Part shown: positions 13,151-23,412 of the stretch, piece by piece | Position numbering within the stretch: the stretch's first letter is position 1 | Layout of the letters: each line of letters begins with the position of its first letter | Assembly: GCA_021904315.1 (NCBI GenBank) | Contig: CM038919.1 | Location: forward strand, 10,230,001 to 10,294,000 | Direction of reading: 5' to 3' | Length of the DNA stretch: 64,000 nt | Origin: Sphagnum magellanicum | Lineage: Eukaryota > Streptophyta > Sphagnopsida > Sphagnales > Sphagnaceae | Position numbers and translations under genes: made by a program | The notes under the pieces: model-generated | What the model was told of the DNA's origin: nothing | The model's input: only the letters and a program-made list of their open reading frames with translations | Database searches by the model: none

Positions 13151-14099
13151 TAAGGAACTTCAATCCACCACATGATGATAATTTCAATAATGATCATGAA
13201 ATTGCGAAGTGCACCAACACTTGTAATAACAAAACACTTGGAGTTAATATAGATTTTCACAAATCTTGGGAAGTTCTATTGCACGAACTTGTATTTCAAG
13301 AGGGAATGCCTCCAACATGCTTTATGCATGTGTCCATGAACAACAATAAAACTCAAGGAAAATTAGCGACAAAAGTCAAGTAGGAGAACTTCAACATTGA
13401 GAACATTCGACATGCTCAAAACACATGTCCACGAGTAAAAGTGAAACTCAAGAGAAACTAGAGAAAGGAGCTGAATGAGATCTTTGTCCCGCCTGAACAT
13501 CAACAAAAGCATGACAGGAAGATAACGGGAGGAAAGAGGAGAGGAACAAAGGGAAAGGGTTTAGGGTTTTGGAGCAATGCCACATGGGAGAACATTCAAA
13601 TTTAGGGTTTAGCATATCTTTAAAGTATCGATCACCAAATAAAATGTTGCCCTATTTTGGGTGTTGATATCAACCATTGAGTAAAGGTGTTTGTTGTTTC
13701 CAAGGATGATGATCGGTTTGAAGATGAAAATGTTTGGTGATGGCATGGATTGGTGACATGTGGCAAAATTAATATGTGCATTTACCGAGTTTGCATTGCT
13801 TGAAGATAGGTCTAGAAGTTGGTTGGTAAAATTTGATTTTGATGCAATGAGGCCGAGAGCTACCAAAAGATCTTTTGCATTTATAGTCCAAATCCAATGA
13901 TCTAAAGGGCAATAGGTGCACAATGATCTTTTCTACAATCCATATTTGGACCCAAGAGGCAACCAAGGTTGGGTTCGATAAGATGGTTCATCTGACTTTT
14001 TAAGTGTACTATGACCGGCCTCTCTACCCTATGTATTGTTGAGAACCACTACTAGTTATGATTTTCCATTTATAATAACTGCCCAACATTGGTACTTAC

Positions 14100-14540
14100 C
14101 AGTGTTGGGCAGTCATCCAGTTTTGCCAGTTGAACTGCTAATTCTGGTTTCAGTTAGTAAAAAATGAATGGATATTGGGTTTGATATTTGGAACTGGACA
14201 TGGAACTGGGTTTAAAACCAGTTCTGGTTTTGGAACCAAAACCGAACCTAGACACAGTTCGAAAATTGACCAAAGAACGGGTTCTAACGCCTTGACCAGA
14301 GGTTCTTGAAAATCATACAACCAGCTTTGGCCCTGAGTCAGGGTTTTGAAAAATCAAAGAACTGGGTCAAAGCACCTACCATAAACCAATGGTTGTTCAG
14401 GTTCTTTCACAAGAACTGCAGGTTCTTTGATTTAAAAAAAAATCTCAGAACTGGAGGTTCTTTTGATTTTAACAAATTAGAAATATTTCAAAACCTCAGA
14501 ACTGGAACCCGAGGATTTCGATAAATTGAAAATTATAAAT
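14100..14540. mobile_element. hAT-like GAACC-rich element C, right end missing
   Basis: It begins CAGTGTTGGGCAGTCATCC at 14100, directly after the 8-mer gtacttac that follows element B. The interior is filled with GGTTCT, GAACTGG and AACCAG words on both strands, as in the other copies. I could not find a matching right terminus downstream, so the end is where the GAACC words stop. There is no coding capacity. Confidence 0.5.
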
Positions 14541-17500
14541 TAGAAATTTTCAAAGAAATTTTTTTTTCGAAGGAAAGTATTGAATCTTCAAGAATATTCC
14601 ATTTGTCAAAATGAAAAATAAAAAAATTTTAATCAATAATTCAACAAACATGTGTCAAAGTTGGCATGTTAATATAGTAACATAATTACAAGGATTTCAA
14701 TAAAAGACTTAACAATTGAGAGGACTTTTTATCAACCATATTATGTCACCATGGAATTCCAAACTCAAGGGCCTTGATTAAAGCAAGGATGGTTGCCTGT
14801 CTTTGGCTCTAAACATCTATCATGGTACCATATTTTTAGTAAGGGAGTACCTTGGCATCTTCAACACTAATTATATCACTTGTAAAACTGTGGAAATTTC
14901 AAAAAATACAGTATTCCAAAGAACAGAATTTTGTGAAATAAAATAGAAAATCTTTTGGAACATTAAAAAAAAATCAATTTTTCAACATGGAGTCTTTGAA
15001 ATTAATTAATTATTTGACAGAAGTGTGTTGAAGCTGCCCCTGAGTTTCAGTACATGTTGACTGAGGAAATGTTTCAAGGAGTTGGGTTCCTTTAATGCTC
15101 AAATATAGGGTGTGTGAGAACAACTAAGTTATCCATTGTTAAATGAATGTCACTATGCATGCAATGAATGCAAGAGGGACATTCATTAATGGACATGGTA
15201 TAATAAATGCAAATGACGGATGCATTTCCTTAAGATCATGTAGGATTGAAATGAAAGTTTGTTACAATGTTCCAAGGTGCTGAATGGATTCCCAAGATGT
15301 GTATCTCTCATTATTGATATAATTTTGTATCCACTCATTGAATGAACCCCAGATATTATTTTAATTTAGTTGAAAATTTTGGGCTGAAACGTCATTCTCC
15401 GTCTCAAAATTTACTTATCACTGGCTATGGATTAGAAATGTATGTTTCAGAGACTTAACTGTTTGTATGTACTGTGTACTAAATATTTAGTAACCAACAA
15501 AGTACTTGAAGGTTTTATTTACAGTTTTTTAAAAACATTTCATGTACCCTAAAATGTTGTGAACAATAAATGTCAAAGAATGTTGTCATGTTATGAAGTT
15601 CTACGAAATAAGAGCACCAAATATCATGTTTGATATAGGTGCAAGGGTAGAGTTTATAATTTGGGGCAATTGGTTCAGCCCAAGATGACAAGATAGGGTT
15701 TACAAATTCATTCGGATAATAATCATATTATACTGCCATTTGCATTCAAATAAAAGAAGTAAATGGATATTCATTTATTTAGAAAAGAGAAAGAAAAAAC
15801 CAATAGACCATATTAGTTGTGAAGAGCTTCAACTAAAATGGTTCAAAATGTGAATTAAAAAATTTGGAATACATAAGATGTGTAAATTCCAATCATATTG
15901 AGTATAGACAAGAATTCCATCAGATGAATTGAATTAGAAACTAAAACATGAATAAAAATATTCATTTTTCTTGAATGCATATACATGATTCAAGACAGTG
16001 AAATATTCTAATTTCCTGATGATATGATATTGGGATGGGTTGAAATTAGATTTCATAGAATATACAAAATTTGACAACATTATGATGAACCTAAATAAGA
16101 AAATATGAAGAATGATATATCTTGCAATGTTAAATATATTCATTGTGGCATGAACACATGCACATATAGACATACATGAAGATGTTAAATGTTTAGATAC
16201 AGCAAGTATATTACTTCTTTAAAATATCATGATTCAAACAGTGGAGAGTTTAGAAGTTGAAAAATTTCAAGATTATGAATTGTGAATCCTAATACACTTA
16301 GGCAAAATAATTTAAGTGTTTGAACAATCATTTTTGACTTGGGAAATAAAAAGTAAAACCCAAGAGGTTGAACTAGAAGCTTGAATGTGATACAATCATA
16401 GGATTTCTTTAATGGGTTGACATAATTTTGCAAAATCAAATATGATTTTCAATTGTTGGCAACCATCTGACTTGGCGTTTAACCAGCAAACACTTGTTGG
16501 ACTCCTTCTGTCCCCTTGATTTCTAGGAAAAGCCTTGTAAGATGCTATTAGGAGCACAATCTCAGAGATAATGTCTCTTGAATAGCGAAGGTATACACAT
16601 ACACGTAGGGTCATAGGAATATGTTGAGAAACATAGTTGGCATACTTTTAGCATGCAGTATCAGAATGAGAATATAACCAAACTAAGAACCATCAAGCAT
16701 CATAGCACAATGCGTCACCTGAATATCATGAGAACTCATGTGTATATATGATGAAGAATTGATTTTCTTCAAATATGCAGGAAAAAGGACAAAACACCAC
16801 ATGAAAATCATAGCACTCACAATGCACAAGTCTCACCATGTCAATGATCATTGCTGACCTTAATCTTTGTCTGTGACTTCTTCTTATGGGTCTGTGCGTG
16901 GTCTAATTGTTTCAAGCAGTATCCAATCTTCTCCATTTGACACTGGGTAGAAAAGTCCATGCTCTCAGATGCATGCCTTCAAACTCATGAACAGATTTAC
17001 CTGAGCTTGCAAATGGATCCTCAAGTATTTGCCTAAAGAATCTGGCTCCAATTCAATTCCTGTCTTCAACTTTTGAATGGATACTTTAGTGGCTTCCTGT
17101 ACTGAAGATCTTAACCATTCTCTCTGACATAGCAATGGTTTGGTGTGTTTGCAAGCTGTGCAAGGTTCTTCTAATTTTGCCTCCTTAAAACTGCCTCTAT
17201 GTTTTGGCTTAATTGAGGATTCCAGTGGCTTCCTGTTGCCCTGCTGGGACTGCTGCACCGAGTGTAGGAAAGTAGCAACTATATCACATCCAATTTTTTT
17301 CCAGGCAGTTCAAATTTGTGAGCATGCAAACCAATCAATCTAGATCACTTCAATAGAAGAATTCTTCACGGTGTGATAGATACATATAATTGCCTGGAGT
17401 TGCATGAGGAGCAGAAGTACTTATTAGTACCACCATAAGGACTGGTATACCTTTCATCAAAACCACAATGCAACATTAAGATGGTACAAACCTAATGGTT

Positions 17501-19051
17501 CCAAGCCAATATAGTCTTACCTTTGAAGTTTATTGCTAGTTGCATGCTATCAGGCTAGTTGATTGTAAACTAATCAAACTGATGTGGCAGGACATGATTA
17601 ATCATTTAGGGATATTTTTAATTTCATGATTTATGAGTCGAAATAAAATAAAATAAAACCTTCTTGTGACTGAAAAAATGTTATGTTAAGGCTTAAATTA
17701 AGAATTTAAAAAAAAAGTTATTTCAAAACTTTTCTTTTCAAGTCCTTTTAGGAATCTTTTAAACAACAAAAACACTAATTACAGTATGTAAAAGTGTTTT
17801 TGGGGTGGTCCAAAAAACCAGAAAGCAGGATCAACAGTTCAAAGTTGATTTTTGTGTCCAAAGAGTGGGAGTACAAGTTTCCATGTAACAAGAAAAGTGC
17901 AACCAAAAAGGAGGCTGTTTGATCACACAACACATGACAGCTTCTGTGACATAAAGATCTGACTGAGAATGGCTTCTTTTGGATGGGTCTTCACCACTCC
18001 CATCAAATTTATAAGCAACTTTCTAATGTTCAACCACACAAATTCCTCTAACATGTGACACTTGAAATTCAAAAGAACCTTTTCTACTAATCACTGGTTT
18101 AACTCAATCTGCCACAATTTTGCATTCTTCAAATGCTGACTTATTATGCTCTATTAGATGAAGTTCATTACTAAGTCCTTTAAGTAGCCTCTTTCACCCA
18201 AGTTCTCATTATTCTGACACCCAAGTTTAAGACCTTTCACTCTGGACACTCATCACCAACATAATTTAGCTAGTTGAAGGTTATGGTGTGCATTCTCACT
18301 GCATTCAGATTTGTTAGATTGCTTGGCTATTATGATCAAGAATTAGAGAGAAACTTCATGCTTTGAACTGTGCATTAAGTCTGCAAGTATCCCCCCCCTT
18401 GATCCCCTTGCAAAAAACTTGCTTAAATTACAAAATCACTAAACATGCATTGCAAAACAAATCACCTGTTAACAGTTTCCACTTCATGAATAAAACAGAA
18501 AGATTCAACATCAATTTATCTTGCCTGGTTTCATTCAGACATTCACACAAAGAAACAGACAGATTCTGCCAAATATCATCACTTTCACCAAGCTTGGGTA
18601 GCAATTATGTGAGTACTAATGCAAATAAGGAGCATGGATTAATGGGTGAAGATGGGGCATTGACATCCCAAGAAAAGCAAGGTGCAAGAGTTTTGAAACC
18701 TCATTGGCTACAAACATGACATACTCATTTTCTTTATTCAGCTCCCCACTTCATCTGACATTCAGTTTGCATCCAGCAATAGCTTAGACTTCCCACATGC
18801 AGTGGAGGTGGCTCTTTGTACATATATGTGTTTCAGTGCAAAGCTTTGGCATTCCATTAGCTCTCAAAGAAGAAGGTAACTAACTAGCTGGAAAGTCCCC
18901 TGCTGATAATCCTTGTTCTCACCTTTGACCTGTATTATTTCACTAATTCCTCAACAGAAACACAATTGAGAAGTTGAGAAATTGTAAATTATTTGTGACT
19001 ATTTAAAGGCTTTCTATCTCTTGCATCTTCATCCTGAATCTGGGAAAATTT
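14541..19051. other. AT-rich DNA, mostly unassigned
   Basis: No transposon terminus, LTR or recognised domain is visible across these 4.5 kb, apart from the weak minus-strand exon candidate at 16965-17258. Composition is less extreme between about 16450 and 17350 and between 17900 and 19100 than in the flanks, which would suit a decayed or intron-rich gene. The ORFs at 15934-16173, 16227-16439 and 18363-18719 show no motif. Confidence 0.35.
16965..17258 (-). CDS. Unrecognised ORF, possible exon
   Basis: This 97-codon ORF reads toward lower coordinates and has a more protein-like composition than its neighbours. It is rich in Lys, Glu, Gln and Leu in its second half (QEATKVSIQKLKTG, then LGKYLRIHLQAQVNLF), with a predicted helical character. 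A CTACKH word sits in the middle. I do not recognise a family. It could be a genuine exon of a host gene with long introns, or chance. No clear start context or splice pair fixes the ends. The overlapping plus-strand ORF 17140-17343 is judged its shadow. Confidence 0.25.
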   Translation of the reverse strand: MQQSQQGNRKPLESSIKPKHRGSFKEAKLEEPCTACKHTKPLLCQREWLRSSVQEATKVSIQKLKTGIELEPDSLGKYLRIHLQAQVNLFMSLKACI

Positions 19052-19123
19052 ATGTTCATCCAACCACCAGTAGCTGCAGAGACTTGTGCTCCACCAACCC
19101 CAGCATCACAGATCAGGCACATT
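19052..19123 (+). CDS. Possible first exon with a canonical donor site
   Basis: The ATG at 19052 opens 24 codons (MFIQPPVAAETCAPPTPASQ...) that end exactly at a strong plant splice donor, GTAAGT (19124-19129), in phase 0. A TATA-like CTATTTAAAG lies about 45-50 bp upstream (near 18999-19008). The Pro/Ala-rich composition differs from the surrounding AT-rich DNA. Downstream, a hAT-like element begins at 19597, so a following exon would lie far away across a nest of transposons or would be lost. No family recognised. The exact ends are hypothetical. Confidence 0.25.
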
Positions 19124-19588
19124 GTAAGTGATCCACCTCGAGCACCATGCACATGTCTGTCAACTAGTTAGCCAATATGATACATGTGTCAATCATCAAT
19201 TGCTAAACCTCAATTAATCTAACTTGGAAAATTTCACCTTAAACCCCAATTAATCTTTAACTTAGAAATTTTCACTTTTGTGATGATCTTACAAGAGTCA
19301 GCCTTTTGAAAGGTCAAGTGAAGCACATTCTCTTCATGAGGCAATATTGGGAAGCACAACAACTTTTTTTTGTGGACAGTCAATTTCCTGGTGAAGGTTT
19401 TTAAACAGAATTGTTGTCATAATCTTGTCTTGGCTTTTCTTCAAGAAGTTGTACAATTGCCAAAGTGTGACAGAGAGAATTTCTTAGACTATGAATGCCT
19501 AAGAAAGACAAAACACATCACAACCTCCCTTATTTGATTGTGCCTAACCAGGTGAAAAATGATCCTTGTGACCATGTCTTCCTGATGG
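19124..19588. other. No recognised feature
   Basis: This stretch lies between the possible exon donor and the hAT-like element. I saw no ORF of note, no repeat end and no domain. It would be intron if the exon at 19052-19123 is real. Confidence 0.35.
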
Positions 19589-19696
19589 ATGCACACCAGT
19601 GTTGGGCAGTCATTAGAAGCAAGAAGAGACCTTAGTGGTTATCAGGAACCCTCTTCGGGGTCATAACTGTGGTTTTCAAAAAAATCAAAGAACTGG

Positions 19697-20789
19697 TGTG
19701 ACCGAACAATAGGTCACCCCACTGGTGTGAACACAACATATTTTTGAGGGTTGCTTTCTGTTTTATTAGCCATCATTTTTGCAGCCAAAATCTCTCCATT
19801 ACTGTTGCAGATAAATGCATGGGGAGGCTTTTTCTTTTGGTAGGGGTGTTATGGAGTGCAGGAAGGAGGCGGTGCGAATGATGGTGAGGCATGGAGCTGT
19901 ATTGATGAGGGGAGGTGGAAGGAAGGCGGCAACAGGACGGAAGGAGATGGTGAGCTGATGGCTGCGAAGGTGGGGATGGACGAACAGGTAATGCAGATGT
20001 GAGATAGGAGGAGAGTTGTTTTAGAGAGCTGTAGAGAGCGGTAGAGAGCCGTTTTTCTTTGGAGCAGAACTTGGCTGGTTGTTGTAATTTTTCCGCTGCA
20101 CCAGCAACTTGGCCAGGTAGCTTTGTAAAGGACTCATGAAAGGTTGGCTATGGTAGGAGTGAGCACCATAGGTCAAGGGGAAATCCTAAAGGTGCATAGA
20201 ATGAGTGTGTCGAGTGAGAATGCAGAAAGGATTTGAGATCAACAGAGCTGCTGATCATTCTTATATGAGAGTTAGTCTCTTTGAGTACGAGTGGCAAGTG
20301 TGGTACAAACTGTCCAGAGTTAGGTGTTTTTAGAGTGCAATTTGGACTCGAGGGTAATCAGGTCATAGGTCTTTGGTCCAACAGAGTGAAGAAAGGCATG
20401 CATTGTAGCATTTTGTGGGGGATCGGGTTAGAAGCTCAAAGGGTCGAGTGAACACCGAGAGCTCTGTCCTCAAAGGCCAGACCTGTATTAATGTTTGATT
20501 TTTGATGTATACTCTGGAGCCAGAAGTATTGTGCTCTCTGGAGATTTTTATGAATGGCAAGGTGCAAGTTTTGAATTCGGTTTTTCTGTTCTGCTGATCT
20601 GTGAGTGCATGAGTTGTTCCTGTCCAAAGATCAGTGAATGCATATGGAAATATTCTGAGATGAGTTTGGAGAGAAAGGGGTCAGAAAGAGTGGTTTGTCT
20701 CAGAAGATCAGAAGGGAGAACGCTTTGATCAGGCTCGTACTAGTGGTCAAATTCTTTGTTTGGTCTCGTCACCCTCTCTTTTGGTATCA
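19697..20789 (+). repeat. 5' LTR of the gypsy element
   Basis: This 1093-bp repeat is matched by the 3' LTR once the 786-bp solo LTR in the latter is removed. It starts TGTGACC and its end GGTATCA corresponds to GGTTACA in the 3' copy. It carries G-rich, purine-rich segments around 19850-20050 and the 'agagagcggtagagagccg' repeat. I did not find a convincing TATA box. Minus-strand ORFs in this LTR recur in the 3' LTR and are not genes. Confidence 0.85.
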
Positions 20790-20793
20790 AAGC
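20782..20793 (+). other. Primer binding site-like motif (tRNA-Met type)
   Basis: TGGTATCAAAGC differs by one base from the common plant primer binding site TGGTATCAGAGC, which pairs with the 3' end of initiator tRNA-Met. It overlaps the last 8 bases of the LTR as defined by comparison with the 3' LTR, where the end reads TGGTTACA. Normally the site begins just after the LTR. Confidence 0.55.
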
Positions 20794-20859
20794 TGGTTCA
20801 GATCTGGTAGCTTCAGTAGAACTTGTGAATGTCTAGATATCATGATAACTGAGGTATCA

Positions 20860-22383
20860 TGTCTTCATCTAGTGCAGATGAGGTTGGAGTAGAAGAGTTG
20901 ACATAACACATTCATGAGCAGCGAATTGTCCTTAGGTTTGATTATCCAAGGGGGCATGATGGTCCACAACGAGGAGCGGTAATCCTACGTTTCCTGGGTT
21001 TTGGATAGTAACACTTGTAGGCGTAGACCCAGATGAAGCCCGAGTTGGAGATATCGCAGTAGAAGTAGCTCATAGTGGTTTTTATACTCAAGCTGAAGTT
21101 TGGTTGAAGGTTAGAGATGGAGCAAGGGGATGGGCGTCAACCGCAGAGTTGCAGACGCAATATTACTACACTTCGCATCTGGCATAGAGTAATGTTGTCA
21201 CTTGCTGAGAGGCCGCGTAGTGTACTTAGGGTAGGAGACGTTTGGATTCCCAAGCTTGTTGTGTCGCCTAACCATTTCGTCAGATTGTACATCTTGGTGT
21301 GGAAGATTTTTTTCAGGTTGGAGATCCTCTACTCAGGGTGGAACATAGTGGATCAAGCTTTCGCCTCATAAGCTGGAGGATATGGCGCAATTAAGAGGTA
21401 GGGTGGCAATTCCAGCAAGAATCCACAGATGAGCAAAGTTTTTTCACTTTGCCATCTGATTTTATACCTTTGAGAGTAGTAGCAAAAGGTGATTAGTCAG
21501 AATTTTCAAATTGAATCACGACTGTTCTTTTCTTTCTTCTTGAAAGCTTTAGGTTGGAGCAGGATATCTGCAGAATGACTAGTCCCCAAGGAATGGATGA
21601 ACTGTTCTAGGGGCGAGACCATGAGGACGTCAATGATTGGGTAGAGAGGTTCACCATGGCAGCTGAAGTGCAAAATCTGAATGCAGATAAGCTTTTCAAG
21701 ATTAGAAGCTGAATCTGCAAAGCAGAGCCAAGGAATGGTTTAAGAGGTTACAACCAGCACCAGCGGATGGGGCTGAGTTGAGGACTCTGATAGTGCAGAA
21801 GTATGGCGATGTTGATGCTGATGACATCAGAATGAAGCTCGATGCCATCAAGCAAGAACCCAAGGAGAGAGTTCAAAAATACTACGAACGTTTCGACAAA
21901 CTATTTCAGAAGGGCCGGATACAAGACGTTGAGCAGAAGAAGAAATTTCTGGCCAGATTGAAGCCAGAGATTCGAAAATTGTGTGTGGTGAGAACATTTA
22001 CAGACATTAAAGAATTAGTTGCTGCTACAACAGAACTTGAGAGAGTTTTGGGCGAGCTTAGGGAAACTCCTTATGAACCTCTAAGGGAGGAGCAAGAAGA
22101 GGAGACCTTGGAGACTATGATGGAGAAACAGGTCACTACGCTAAACAACTCCCTGATCAACTTCTTCAAGGGGATTGTGCATAATCCAGAAACATCATCT
22201 TCTTCCATTGCGTTTGGAGGATGCCAAATCTGCAAAGGGGGGGACCATTTGGCCACCACATGTCCGAGGTTGAATGAAGCATGGCCAAAATGTGCCAAGT
22301 GCGGTATGCCTCATAGGACAGAGAATTGTGGAATAAAATGTACCTTCTACTTAGGGTTGGGACATTCCGAACACAGATGTTAG
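20860..22383 (+). pseudogene. gag: gypsy gag (capsid/nucleocapsid), broken
   Basis: The capsid-nucleocapsid region begins either at an ATG at 20860 (MSSSSADEV, soon stopped) or at 21575. It shifts frame near 21705 and is then open through 21778-22383. Gag packages the RNA genome. The nucleocapsid part has three zinc knuckles: CQICKGGDHLATTC (Cx2Cx4Hx4C), CAKCGMPHRTENC (Cx2Cx3Hx4C), and a third in which the second Cys is Tyr (codon TAC at 22348-22350, one G-to-A step from TGC). It ends at an in-frame TAG (22381-22383); the same frame then continues into the protease, so this TAG may be a mutation in a gag-protease fusion. Confidence 0.75.
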
Positions 22384-23412
22384 AAGAAGCCCAAAGATGG
22401 GAAATCACATTCTGGAATAGCAAACTTCTTGGAGGTGTTGCTGAATGACGAAGCAGCAACCCTGCAACAGCTTAATAAGCTATGTGGGGATGAGAACCTG
22501 TTCTCTTACACCCGAGTGCCTAGAAGGAGGGTGCCGGTTGATGTAACACAAGGAGGGGCTGTGCCGACCCTTGAAGCTGTGGGAGATGGAGTAAGTGCAA
22601 GCCGGGATACCTCAGTCAGATCCAAGAATCTAGCACACTTCATAAAGGGAAAGGTATCTCTCTCACCTATGGAGACCATTCTGATGATTCTAGGGGAATT
22701 GGAACACCTTGAAAGTTTGGTGAAGCTGGCTAGGAGAAAGAGGGATTCAGAGGCGACTGAAAATCAAATGTCAGTGGTCTCTGCGATTCCAGCACCAAGG
22801 AAGATCTGCATCAACAAGACCCATAGAAGCAAAATGCTGCATTTGTTTGTGGAGATCAACAACTATGTTGTTGAAGGTCTGGTGGATACTGGAGCTTCCA
22901 TGTCTGTTGTGGCTACCGTTGTAGTTAGAGAATTGGGAATGATGCATCTCGTGACAAGGTCGAAGACTTACAAAACCGTGTCAGGAGTTGTTACACAGGC
23001 GTTGGGTCGAATTGATGAGGTACCTGTCAAGGTTGGAGGCGTACAGTGTGCCATGACCTTCATGGTCGTGGACACGGACAGTTACGATGTACTCCTGGGA
23101 TTGGATTTCTTGATGAAGATTGGAGCAGTTGTGGATGTGGAACGGGGTTTAATACAAGTAAGACACAGCCCCGAAAGCAATGTGGAGGTACTGCCTTTGA
23201 CGATGGTGAATTTGTTGTAGAGGATGAATTCCGAAGCTATGATGCACGAGGCTACGACCATCGGGAAGAACGCACACATCAAAGATGATTCTGACTGGAT
23301 ACCAGATCAGGATTGTGTGATCATGATTAAAGAAGATGATGCGTCCACCTCGGATTCGGATACAGGTATTGATGGCAGTGGGCACGGTGATTCGGACAAT
23401 TTGCACAATTGA
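22384..23412 (+). pseudogene. gypsy aspartic protease region
   Basis: This segment follows gag in the same reading frame and is open from 22384 to 23217. A retropepsin-like domain has the active-site motif LVDTGAS (Asp codon at 22885) and downstream VLLGLDFL, matching the second conserved block of retroelement proteases. The enzyme cuts the Gag-Pol polyprotein. Stops follow at 23218-23220 and 23410-23412; the stretch between is acidic (DDSDWIPDQD, then Asp/Ser-rich) and links to the polymerase region. A frameshift near 23405 moves the reading frame to that of the reverse transcriptase. Confidence 0.8.

Larger units (their letters stand above)
6963..14029 (+). mobile_element. pogo-like (Tc1/mariner superfamily) DNA transposon with two solo LTRs inside
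   Basis: The ends are a 13-bp inverted repeat, GGGTAGAGAGGCC at 6963-6975 and its exact complement at 14017-14029. Each is flanked by TA (6961-6962 and 14030-14031), the duplication made by Tc1/mariner/pogo transposases. Inside is a decayed transposase gene on the plus strand (8351-11947). The motif TTTGGTGAT or its complement recurs near both ends (about 7060-7370 and 13625-13740), a possible subterminal binding-site set. Two solo LTRs (8795-9612 and 10480-11394) interrupt the gene; without them the element would be about 5.3 kb. 6976-8350 and 13151-14016 hold no other recognisable coding region. The superfamily call combines the seen TA, TIR and motifs with knowledge of pogo transposases. 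Confidence 0.7.
6654..14091. mobile_element. hAT-like small element B, split by the 7-kb pogo-like element
   Basis: The left end is ATGTGTTGTGCAGTT at 6654 and the right end is AACTGCCCAACATTG ending at 14091. They are flanked by gtacatat (6646-6653) and gtacttac (14092-14099), an 8-bp duplication with six matches. Without the inserted 6963-14029 block the element is about 370 bp. Element A ends directly at its left 8-mer and element C begins directly at its right 8-mer. Length and GAACC content agree with the complete 297-bp copy at 40689-40985. Confidence 0.55.

Noticed and set aside
13550-13615. TTTAGGG words resembling plant telomere repeat
   Set aside because: Only one or two units at each of two places; too few for an interstitial telomere array.
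13609-13923. 104-codon minus-strand ORF near the right end of the pogo-like element
   Set aside because: No motif; it overlaps the subterminal TTTGGTGAT-rich DNA and is probably chance.
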